NCBI GenBank assembly: GCA_036897095.1
Contig: JAYMSP010003298.1
Coordinates: 1-20,282, forward strand
DNA: 20,282 nucleotides
DNA from: Plantago elongata
Taxonomy: Eukaryota > Streptophyta > Magnoliopsida > Lamiales > Plantaginaceae
Direction: 5' to 3'
Positions 10,006-18,703 of this stretch are shown piece by piece (positions within the stretch are counted from its first letter, which is position 1; each line of letters begins with the position of its first letter). Below the pieces are notes generated by a model, which saw nothing but the letters and a program-made list of their open reading frames with translations, made no database searches and was not told the DNA's origin. The position numbers and the translations under genes are program-made.

Positions 10006-10040
10006 TTCTTAACTTTTCTTTGATTTCCATGCAACATTTG

Positions 10041-10590
10041 CGAAGTGTGGTCTACCATCTGTTTGTTCAATGTTAATTCGATGTGGTCTCACGTCTTGTT
10101 CAATATAGTAACTTCTCGTGAAACGCTAGTTCTATGTTATCTGATTTTCATGCAATGTCAGCGAGACTTGGCACAACTGGCAAGTTAAGGCACATTCCAT
10201 CTGGTGTTTCATTATTTGTGTTGTCTTCAAAATGCATGTGTGTATTACATTCTAGTTCAAATTTATTTGCATCCTTGGAATGCAAAATTAGTTTTGGGTT
10301 AGTGGCAGACTTCTAACTGTTGTTCGTCAGAACTGTAGTTGGATCGTTCCCATGTCCCAGCGACATATAATCACGGTGTTCTTCTTTTGCAATAGTTAGA
10401 TTCAAACGTCGAAGAGTAACTTGTATTAGTACTACTAACAGTTTCTTAGAAAGCTTTGATCAGCTCATGTTGTGCACGAAGACTGCCACGACTTTCACTT
10501 TAAGCACGAGTATTGTATTCGTTCACATCCATAGCACATTAAGCACCAGAATTGTACTGACTTGAATGAAGAAACTATTGAGTTGGGCAC
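10041..10590. other. Gene-free stretch, probably decayed AFP intron
   Basis: No gene is seen. By position, between the cgcaa repeats and the exon-2 relic, it is likely the remains of the intron of the third AFP copy. Only the last 50 bases or so before 10647 are clearly alignable to the AFP-A intron end. Confidence 0.35.
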
Positions 10591-10826
10591 ACCGAGTCAA
10601 TTATCATGTTATTGTTCTCACATTATTGTTCTTTTCACTGGTGCAGCTCAACAAAATGAGGCGAGAAGCCGTTATTTTATTCAACTTGTAGAAGTGCAGG
10701 AACCCCAAGAACCATAAGGTAGAGCTAGCTCCAGCTGATAGGAACCGGAGCTGAAAGAGTACGTTTGCTGTACAGATGTCAGCAAGAAATGTGTGTGACT
10801 GGAGGGTAGAGCTCGAGAAGGTTAAT
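10591..10826 (+). pseudogene. Relic of a third AFP gene: decayed exon 2
   Basis: An intron end (aattatcatgttattg...gctcac-like...ggtgcag, to 10646) matches the AFP-A intron end. From 10647 the sequence follows AFP exon 2: caaaatgaggcgagaag corresponds to caaaatactgaggtgagaag, then come gtagaagtgcagg, caagaacca, ccagctgataggaac and gatgtcagcaaga (the MPYVSTR codons). In the inherited frame it encodes QQNEARSRYF... and stops at TAA 10715-10717, with further stops after it. The codons for GFLYRY to NPLRHI are deleted; the copy rejoins near ggttaat (10820-10826), the VVN codons. No exon-1 remnant (EAR or basic region) was found. The copy cannot encode an AFP. Its intron end is nearer to AFP-A than to AFP-B. 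Confidence 0.75.
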
Positions 10827-11059
10827 ACTTCGTGTCTACCATGTTGTTAACGGCACTTTCAGCGTAAACCTTGTTCTCTTTCCTTCGTCATTATATATAT
10901 TTCTTGTTTTAAGGGATTATATGAGGTTTAAATCTTGTAAGGATGAAGTATTTCTGTTTCTTAGTTGTTGCGTTTTCATCTTTTCTACTTGCAAAGATAC
11001 AAGTGATCGATGTATTTCACTTTTGACCTTTTCTCCAAATATTGTTGCCTAGTTCTGAT

Positions 11060-11930
11060 ACTCTCTTTTACTTTGGAGAAGCATTATGAAACATCTCTTT
11101 TATTATGTGTTACATCACTATCTTTTTGTTGTGTAAAGGCAAAAGTGTCAACACAAGTGGCTTGTAAGTGTCATGACCCCTAACTATCTCATTCTCTGGT
11201 TGTTGGGTGCTCATTGCTCTAAATCTGTCGACATAATCGAGTTGTTGCTCTGCAGTGGGCAGTGGGAGATGACGTTTCACCTATTCGTGTGGAACCATTC
11301 GTAGTGATTGCTGAAAAAAATTGGTGTTGGACTGCTGGTCATATCTATGTGAAGCAAGAATCTTGATTCAACATAAAGAAGTTGTGATTGCAATCTCGGC
11401 TCAGGTTTCGTTGCACGTTCAGTTGTTGGATCATGTGTAAAACGCAACTATGATTGTTTGAGTGCTGCAATCGTCGAGTTCCTAGGGATCAATTACATCG
11501 CGTTATGCCTTCGTAGATTGCTTACATCGTGTTACGCCTCCGTATCAGTAGTCGTTGCGGATACTGATGAATTGGTTGAGGGCAAGGAAAGATAGAAGTG
11601 TTGCATGTTTGTCCTAGTAGTAGCAAGTTAGCTAGCTGTATGCCACTAAGCAAGGAAGTTGGACAATTTAGGAGAAGACCAGTACACAACATTACATCCA
11701 TGTCTCAGTCACGTTATACTTGTGTGCAGCAAATTAAGCAATGAAGTTGTCCTATGTTTGCTGGTAAAGCAAAGATAGTGAAGTGTAAGATTTAAATTCT
11801 CCATTTGAAGCAAATTTCAATACTATGGGTGAACTCAACAACAGCTAGCTGCAACAGGTGTCAAGTTCTCTATGCATGATCCAATAATCTTGTACTATCC
11901 AATTGGCCCAGCCCAATTAATAGTGCTATG
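11060..11930 (+). pseudogene. Relic of the G3BP-like last exon and 3' flank
   Basis: The segment parallels about 1265-2905 in order. Landmarks are gcattatgaaaca, aagtgtcaac, tctcattctctggttgttgggtgctc (against tctcattgctggatgctc), and gagttgttgct.tgcag, the acceptor. Decayed last exon follows (gacgtttcac, ttcgtgtgga, attcgtagtga, ggtcatatctatgtgaag). The flank landmarks then continue to gcccaattaat. The RGG frame is destroyed by indels and stops, and the unit has shrunk from about 1.64 to 0.87 kb. No RRM or NTF2 exon is recognisable upstream. It lies 5' of AFP-B just as the intact exon lies 5' of AFP-A. Confidence 0.75.
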
Positions 11931-11989
11931 GAAGCAGAGAAACTGTAACGGTCCCTTGTAGTTGTAAGTGAATAGGGGGTGGTTTTTGG

Positions 11990-12536
11990 ATCACGTTTGG
12001 AGTAGAATTGTAATTGAAAATTGTAATTGAATCTGTTTGAATTGAGGTGAATTAATAAATAGTAACTAAATTATACTCTTTTTGTCTCTGTTTGGAAGTC
12101 CTGCTGAACCAGACATAAATTTTAAGAAAAAAGTGATTAAGTGGGAAAGAAGTTAATGAATTATGAATATGATTGGATAAAGTAGAATAATTTGTGAATA
12201 AAGTATGAGAGATAATGTATCAAATAGGAGGAAGATTTTTTATTTAAGTAATCGAGATTTTCAAACTGGGACAACCTAAAATGGAATGTGGAACTTTTAA
12301 TCGGGACGGAGGGAGTAATTGAGCTGTTAAAATTTGTGTTTAATACTAAATTGAAATTATATAGGTTTTATAAGGATGATTGAGTGTGAAATTGAATTGT
12401 AATTGAATTGAGTGAGAATTGAATTGTGATTGAATTTTATTTTAGTAAATAATTAATCAATTTGTGATGAGTTATTCAAAAACAAAACAATCTGATTGAA
12501 TCACAATCGAGTTCAAAATTTTAATTCAAACGGTCA
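11990..12536. mobile_element. Older inverted-repeat element carrying a nested Stowaway MITE
   Basis: The left side (tcacgtttggagtagaattg) and the right side (aattcaaacggtca, 12523-12536) are rough inverted repeats. The interior on both sides of the nested element is rich in attgtaattgaat-type repeats. Ends and family are unsure: it could be a hAT- or PIF-type MITE. The case rests on the symmetrical ends around the 12076-12315 insertion. Confidence 0.4.
12076..12315. mobile_element. Stowaway MITE, 240 bp
   Basis: The right end gggacggagggag followed by TA is the classic Stowaway (Tc1/mariner-derived) terminus. The left end after TA, ctctttttgtctctgtttgg, is a diverged inverse of it (consensus ctccctccgtccc). 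The TA target is duplicated at 12074-12075 and 12316-12317. The interior has the gaataaagtatgagagataatg and tgggacaacc segments seen in the element at the left window edge. It has no coding capacity. Confidence 0.75.
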
Positions 12537-12834
12537 CTTCCAATCGAAGTATTTTGACCGCAATCTAAATGGATCTAAAATGTAGTATTTCAGTTTTAAA
12601 GTGTTTAGGTGCGATCAATTTTAGGAATTTTGTAAACTAGAAATTGACAAGGATAGGAGACTTCTAATGAAAATTGAATGTTATAAGTCCATTGAGAAAG
12701 TTGAACCATTGCTATTTGACCTCATAGAAAGAGTACACAAACTATGTAGTATTATAATAATATGGTTTAAATGAAAGTGGGAGTTCAATTCATATGAAAA
12801 AGTTTATATTTTAATATCTCATTTATTTTAAATT
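12537..12834. other. AT-rich spacer
   Basis: I see nothing beyond AT-rich intergenic sequence. Confidence 0.4.
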
Positions 12835-13140
12835 GGTAAAATTTTATTAACAAGAGTCAAGAGCACAAGTAATACTATTAATCAACAATTACAATGAAAA
12901 AAGAAACAAAACGTCTAAACCAAATAATAAATTCTAATCACGACTACATAGTTAACCAACACCAATTACATCAAATAAATACACGAAATCCAGAAGACTC
13001 AAAACACAATAACTCCTCAACCACCGGCTAAACGGTGAAATCTGCAGAGTTGTGCCTTCACCACCAAAGACTGCATTTCTCTCTTGCGAACAGTTGCATA
13101 CTAGAATATAATTCACCGTCAATTCATTGGAGAAATTCAG
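12835..13140 (-). other. Possible 3' end of a decayed transcript or retroelement
   Basis: Read on the - strand, this stretch has more balanced composition than its flanks. It has a short open frame ending ...KAQLCRFHRLAGG and stop (about 13090 to 13020), then a T/G-rich tail ending gttaataaaattttacc with an AATAAA signal. That layout fits the 3' end of a non-LTR retroelement or captured gene fragment. No reverse transcriptase or other domain is visible, so this is only a guess. Confidence 0.25.
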
Positions 13141-13222
13141 TAGTGTCTCATCTTGTGATTTTTATTTATATTAACTGATCAAAAGCAAGCAAGGCATGTT
13201 TCCATACTTCTTAAAGAAGTTA

Positions 13223-13467
13223 CTTTTTGCCCCGGATTCATCTTTTAACGGGAGCGAACACAAATATCAAAAGAAAATTAAATAAAATATGAAAAAGTAG
13301 GACAAAAGTGGATAAAGTAAGAGATATGATGATAAAGTAGGAGATGTAATACATAAAGTATAATATATAATATGAATTTTTCATTGAAGAGTTGAGAAAA
13401 TGAAATGAAGTTAGAAGTTGAGACGGACCAAAATGCAATACAAGAATATAAAGCTGGACGGATTTAG
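13223..13467. mobile_element. Degenerate Stowaway-like MITE, 245 bp
   Basis: The right end ctggacggatttag plus TA and the left end TA plus ctttttgccccgg are diverged Stowaway-type termini. The interior has gtggataaagtaagagatatg and ataaagtaggagatg segments like those in the 12076-12315 copy, and the length is nearly the same. Boundaries are taken from the flanking TA dinucleotides. Confidence 0.5.
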
Positions 13468-13789
13468 TATATGTTTTAACTATTTATATTAAATTATTTA
13501 CAATTTGAATAGAAAAAGTTACAATCATAGTATATTGTCCAATAAAAATATGTTATAAAACCATTTTATATTGTTGTGGAATAGTTAATTTGTGATTAAA
13601 ATTTAAAAAATCTATCTTTCTAGTAATAAGATGACAAAATATTTATAAAGGAGACAATATCTTGTATATCCTATACGTATTGTATTGATGAGAGGAGTGG
13701 TGTGTTTATGAGATTATTATTACTTACGGTCCAGCTGCAAGTAGTACTAGAAGTCGTTTATAAATGTCGCATTCAGCAACTTGTTGCCC

Positions 13790-14030
13790 CCTCCTTAGCT
13801 GTTAACCTCTCCAATTTTGACACGTTTTGTCTACCAGGCGCGACGTGTCATCCTGTTTTTAAAGTGCAACTTGAGACCAAAACCGGGTCCCGCCTAAGAT
13901 CTCTCTATAGATTTTCCACTCTCTTCCGTCTATTTTGCAACTGCCTGCCCTTGGGACCAATTTCTTTCATCTCATACACCCCATATAAATAGATAGATAG
14001 CTAGCTACCTATCTCAATTATTATCTCCGG
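13790..14030 (+). promoter_or_regulatory. Orphan promoter-like segment
   Basis: The order of elements looks like a plant promoter. A gacacgttttg and a gacgtgtcatcc (ACGTG core near 13843) are followed by a GGTCCC element (13886), a CT-rich stretch, and an excellent TATA box (catataaatag, 13981-13991). A plausible initiation region follows. No AFP or other coding exon follows within the next kilobase. It may be the remains of a lost gene's promoter, or drive a non-coding transcript. Confidence 0.35.
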
Positions 14031-15300
14031 AGATACTTGTTCCGTTTTAAACTCAAATTTTTTACGTAAGTGAAATTAAACTTGTTACAAATCACATATC
14101 AATTGTAAAATAATTCTGAATTGCTTGTCTATTATCAAATATAATAAAACTATATCTTATCGTAAACAGTTTCATATCAGAAATATGTAATTTATTGGAC
14201 GATAAGTTATTTTATTATTATTATGATGGATTAATAAATTAATCAAATTTTCTAATGGTGCAATGTATAAGGGACACATTCACAATTTTCACTAACTTCT
14301 CTTTCTCTCTTCTTTGTTGGAAGTGTGAGGCAAAAGTAAGCTTCATTTTGAGTACAAATAACAAATTACATTTGGCAGCTTCCTTCTAAATGCAGCCAAG
14401 TCCGCTATATCATCAGTTCGTACTTAGCTTGCGTTTTACATTCAAGATCTTTGAAGTACAAAATACAAGATACATTATTCATATAAGTTTTATCACAATA
14501 CCATTTACTAAACACATACCAGCGTGGCATTCACAAATTCAAAAAGTTCTACTAATATTAATAATATTTCAGTCATAATTTAACTGAGGAGCAAGTTGGT
14601 GTATAGGATATGGTATAAAATTATGACAAAGCATACAAGTTATTTTATGTTGTTTATATACTAGGTAGAGATTAGATCTAATGTGTATTTCCATCTCATA
14701 AAGCTAGCATTTTGACATCATTGACAAAGCTAGTTGCACTAAACTAGCATAAATTCAACCATATGGCAATAAATTAGCAAGTTGCATGAATTGGTTGAAA
14801 ACTATAGTATAATGTTGGGGAATGACAAAGTTTGTTTTAAAATATATAGTTAATAATGCATTTCTTCTGTTGAAATTTCAATAATAATAATAATGAATCC
14901 ACTTGCACTTTAAGGAGAACAATTTTGAGTACACAAGATCTGGAACTGGCCTGTGTTCATTGTATTATCTTTCGAAAACGTCACAAAGTTGTTTTGAACC
15001 ACGTTCTTTACTCCAATGTTTGTCCAATGGAGATGATCGCTTTTTCTGAATGTTGTCTTGATCTATCTATTCTTATATATAAGTCCCTCTTCAATTTTTT
15101 CCATATACTTCTTATAAATTAATTGGAAAGAGTACATAGATTATTGTATTCGGATTAACTCACTTAAACTGACGTGGTCATTCACATACTACTATTACTA
15201 TATAAAATATATATTAATCTTACGAACCATCAAACATGCACTTAAGATACTTCGAAACAAGTAAGATATTTTAAATATTTTTATAGGTAAAACTTATTAA
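14031..15300. other. AT-rich intergenic DNA
   Basis: No gene is recognised. There is a short (taa)n run near 14880 and scattered short reading frames without any family features. Confidence 0.45.
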
Positions 15301-15309
15301 TACTCATAA

Positions 15310-15450
15310 TTTTTTTCGAAGTCGAGTTCTTTACATGTTAATCAAGCTTGCATATGTTCTTTACCCGTTTAGAATTAACGAGTCGAGCTCGAATTCAACT
15401 CAAATTCAATTTTACAATACTCAGTTCGACTTAAAAAACAACTCCAGTTC
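15310..15450. repeat. Possible relic of a CGAGCTCGA-rich plant repeat
   Basis: The stretch has cgaagtcgag, cgagtcgagctcgaattc and gttcgactt within about 130 bp. This resembles the gagctcgag-rich terminal sequences of some common plant transposons. It is too short and diverged to assign to a family. Confidence 0.25.
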
Positions 15451-15699
15451 TAACTTAGGTGTAAAACAATCACACTACATACCGTGGTGACACTCATCAA
15501 TCACTCACTCAATTGCAAGTGTGCAACAACAACACTCTTGATAATCAACATGCAATGTCCACATCGAACAGTACCCTCAACAATTGACGAAATAACAATT
15601 TTGCCATTGTAGTCTAGACACGTTTCGACTCTGTATCGCTGCGTAATACCCACTCGCATAATTCAATACAATACAAGCGCGTGAGATTAGCATAATTTA

Positions 15700-15900
15700 T
15701 GTGACGTGTGTCGTTAATACGTGTCGCAATAATAAGAGTCCACGTTTACAATGTAACAATATAGAGAGGGAGAGAGAGTTTCGGTAACTGAAAAAGCTGT
15801 AAACGAAACGGACGAAATTTGGAGCGGTGGGTCCCGCTCGTTTTATTTCCTACCCACGTGCCTACCTTGTCAGCATGGGTTCATGTATCGTACACGTGTT
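15700..15900 (+). promoter_or_regulatory. Distal ACGTG cluster upstream of AFP-B
   Basis: Four ACGTG cores lie within 200 bp: 15704 (gacgtgtg), 15719 (tacgtgtc), CACGTG at 15855-15860 and CACGTG at 15893-15898. A gtgggtccc site lies at about 15827. The last two boxes are 38 bp apart, recalling the paired boxes of the proximal promoters. They are about 1.2 kb before the AFP-B start codon. Confidence 0.45.
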
Positions 15901-16600
15901 GCTACCAGATTTATTCAGGGTTTTATTATTTGATTCAATTTTCTAATTTTATCCTACTTTACTTTGTTTTCCAATTTTATCTCCAATATTTTACTCCTAG
16001 CTTCAAGAATCTAAACTAGTTACTAATATGATATGTGTTTATTTTGATGCACTTCTAAGTGAATATATTTTACTGTTAAGGATGTTGCATAAAATTATTT
16101 ATCTGTTAAAACAAATCATGAAGGAATCTAACCACAAATCACGTCAAATGAGCTATATATATGACAAATAAACACTTTCTGCAACTACATAAATTTAAAC
16201 TCAAATTAAAGTTAGGAAAAGTGAAAGCGAAAAAATCAAGGAACGTGAAGAAAAAATCAAGGAACGTGAAGAACATGACAAACATTAATTTTAAATAGAT
16301 TATATATTATTAATTTTTTAAAATTTTTTACTACATGTTGTTTTTAAAAAACCGACACATTTAAATGCAATCACTTAACAAGATGAACATTGTATTGCAT
16401 GTGGAAATGTATTTCCTACATCGTTCCTGTTTTCATTTAACTCTTGTTAATTTTACGTCAACTAACGAATCCAGTATAAATTTTGCAAAAAAAGTGAATG
16501 GAAATACCCATATTACTACAAATTTAGCTTGAGAATTAATTTAATTTTTCCTGAAAATCCATCCAAAGAAATATATGAAAAAATGAAAAAACCTTAGAGC
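15901..16600. other. AT-rich upstream region of AFP-B
   Basis: No gene is seen. The only structure is the 21-bp tandem repeat at 16229-16270. Confidence 0.45.
16229..16270 (+). repeat. 21-bp tandem repeat, two exact copies
   Basis: A gaaaaaatcaaggaacgtga-type unit occurs twice in a row with period 21 bp and no mismatches. Confidence 0.8.
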
Positions 16601-16800
16601 AACCTCGAGCGTGTCAAAAAGGGAAGACCTCGACGCTTGTTGGTTTAGCAAAATGCCATTCATCCTCGAAAACAGCTTGTCTCAACCACGTGGCCTATCC
16701 CTATCCCATTTCCTTCCGCCACGTGTCCTTTCCTATACCCATTTCCGTCTTTTCCACCCTCCCCATTAAATTTGGATGAATCCTTTTTCATTTCCACTTG
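16600..16800 (+). promoter_or_regulatory. Proximal promoter of AFP-B with paired G-box/ABRE elements
   Basis: CACGTG occurs at 16687-16692 (ccacgtgg) and 16720-16725 (gccacgtgtcc), 33 bp apart as in AFP-A. The upstream block gacgcttgttgg...aaaatgcca (16632 on) and the downstream block ggatgaatcc (about 16773) are also shared with AFP-A. The first G-box lies 422 bp before the ATG, against 402 bp in AFP-A. Flanking sequence outside these blocks has diverged, so the shared boxes look maintained. ABA responsiveness is inferred from the ABRE consensus. Confidence 0.7.
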
Positions 16801-16914
16801 TTTCGACAATTTTTCCATACCTTTGCTCTCTTCTCTCTCTTTCTCCCTTCTCCTTGATATATAGCCAGCCGGCCATGAAAAACCCATAAAAATTAGAGTA
16901 ATCTAGGACTCTAA

Positions 16915-16923
16915 TATATATAG
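16915..16923 (+). promoter_or_regulatory. TATA box of AFP-B
   Basis: TATATATAG lies 194 bp before the start codon, close to the 199 bp in AFP-A. A second TATATA at 16858 is possible. If that one were used, the leader would contain a tiny upstream frame (ATG at 16874, encoding MKNP), so the 16915 box is preferred. Confidence 0.5.
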
Positions 16924-17108
16924 GGGTCTATCAACAACAACCCAAATCTACACAACCAACTCTTCATCTTTCCTTTTCTTGCTTGGTTGTTATTAATTGT
17001 TATTGCTATTGTTACCCCTTCCATCAATACGCGGGAAGGGAATAAAAGGAAAAACCCAGTTCAATTCCGTAGAATTTCACCCAAAGATTCAATCTTTATT
17101 GGTTATAG

Positions 17109-18703
17109 ATGGAGAAAGCTGACGAAAAATCCAATCTTGTTGACAATAACGATGGAGATTATGATGGAGTTGATTTGCAGCTGAGCCTGGGTCCTTCCAA
17201 GAAGCTCCGCCGCTCCTCATCCATTGTGGCTGAGTGCGGAATCCATGCGCGTGGGGCGGCGGTTGAGCCCCACGCGCCGCTCGGGAGGACGTGCTCTTTG
17301 CCGGCGGTGAGTGAGGAGGAGTTTAGGAGGAGGAAGGAGGAGCAGACTGCCAGGAGGTTGGAAGCGAGGAAGAAGAGGTTGGAGAAGAAGAATGCCTCTA
17401 CTAGAGGTGTGGTGAAGGAGAAAGAGAGCTCTTCTGAGGATGGGAGTGGGAGTAATAATAATGCTCTTGAGAATAGTACTCATAATAATAGTTATAATGT
17501 TGCTGTGGTAGAAAAGTCCATTGGATCATCTCAAGGGACTGGTTCATCTGGAGTTTGTGATCCTCCTAGTCAACATACTGATCAGGGTATATTTACATTC
17601 TCACTTGATACTTTTCAGCTTTTGATTTGTTCATATAATGCTAATGTGAGAGTATGTAGGTGGAAAATGCAATTAGCAGTTTTAGGATTTGGAGAGTGTG
17701 AATTCAGATTTACTTTGTGAAGTTGTGGTTAGCTGGATGGTCATAATCATAATACTAACTTATGATTTCTTGTTTGTTTAACTTTAGTTGTTTTGATGAG
17801 ACATGTAGGAGTAGGTCTTTGTGAAAACAATGTTTTTGCTAATGAATTGCATTATTTGGTTATAGCTGGTGGGTATAATCTACCTTGTTCCTTGTGGTCA
17901 TGTGTAAACCACACCAGTCACTTGTACTCACTTCATGTATGCCTACGGCTATGTGGAGCATTGTTGGTCACATGCTCTACGAAATTAATTGCTGAACAAA
18001 GGTCTAGTTTATAGTTTTACATGTTAAGCTAGAAGAAACCTTAACAATGGTGCTTGTACTACATATTTAAGGGCTTCATGGTGTCACCTGCATTTTGGAT
18101 TCTAGGTCTCTATGTTGTCCTTTATCATGATTAGCTGCAGCCTGCATGAATGAGCATGTACTTCAGGTTTCTCGGCTTCAGATTTGGATTAAGTGCTTTA
18201 TGGATATCTTATTGATTGGAGATTTTTCCAACCAGTATCTGATTGAAATTGGACTGCGAAGATGACACTTCGTTTGTGTGAATTTATTGGTTAAACGATT
18301 TTTGTCATGTTTAAACTTACCGTGGAAAGTTCAGTAATATCAATGTTCTCATAATCGATGTTCGTTCTATGCAGCACAAAATACTGAGGTGAGGAGTCCT
18401 CCAATGGCTCGACCAATACAAGTGCAAGCCCCTCAAGAACCACATGGTCGACCTCCCATTCCTGCTGATAGAAATGGGGTTGGAAAGAGGAGGGCAGCTG
18501 ACATGCCCTATGTCAGCACGAGAGACGGAAACAGGATAGAGGGGTTCCTGTACAGATATAGGAAAGGCGAGGAGGTGAAGATAGTGTGTGTCTGCCACGG
18601 CCTGTTCCTTTCGCCGGCAGAGTTTGTGAAGCACGGTGGCGGTGGTGATGTGGACAACCCCCTTAGGCATATAGTGGTTAACCCGTCACCTCCTCTCGTG
18701 TAA
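17109..18703 (+). CDS. AFP-B: NINJA/AFP family (ABI five binding protein) co-repressor adaptor
   Basis: Exons 17109-17586 and 18375-18703 encode 268 residues around a 788-bp phase-1 intron (donor G|GTATAT, acceptor ATGCAG), at the same site as in AFP-A. An EAR motif VDLQLSLG lies at residues 21-28. The basic region is 69-95 ([18 protein letters not shown]) and [16 protein letters not shown] starts at 103. The C-terminal domain (about 202-263) carries [45 protein letters not shown] and RHIVVNP. The residues RKGEEV match what I recall of family consensus better than AFP-A's NAAEEV, so AFP-B may be the more conserved copy. Its likely role, like AFP-A's, is to link ABI5-type bZIP factors to TOPLESS-type co-repressors in the nucleus. 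Both genes look intact, with no stops or frameshifts. The start is an ATG in the same context as AFP-A ([10 protein letters not shown] against [10 protein letters not shown]). Confidence 0.9.
17587..18374 (+). other. AFP-B intron
   Basis: This 788-bp phase-1 intron contains one copy of the gtggaaaatgcaatta motif (near 17657) that is triplicated in AFP-A, and no transposon. Its last bases (taatatcaatgttctcataa...atgcag) are related to the ends of the AFP-A intron and the relic intron. Confidence 0.7.

Noticed and set aside
11490-11548. 29-bp imperfect tandem repeat (ttacatcg.gtta.gcct.cgta)
   Set aside because: It is real but small and diverged, lies in the decaying G3BP relic, and has no sign of function.
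13702-13992. 96-residue reading frame over the orphan promoter segment
   Set aside because: It contains the putative ACGTG and TATA elements, has no recognisable domain, and its composition is that of random sequence.
17217-17483. Minus-strand reading frame across AFP-B exon 1
   Set aside because: It is the same kind of shadow frame, opposite the basic region of AFP-B.
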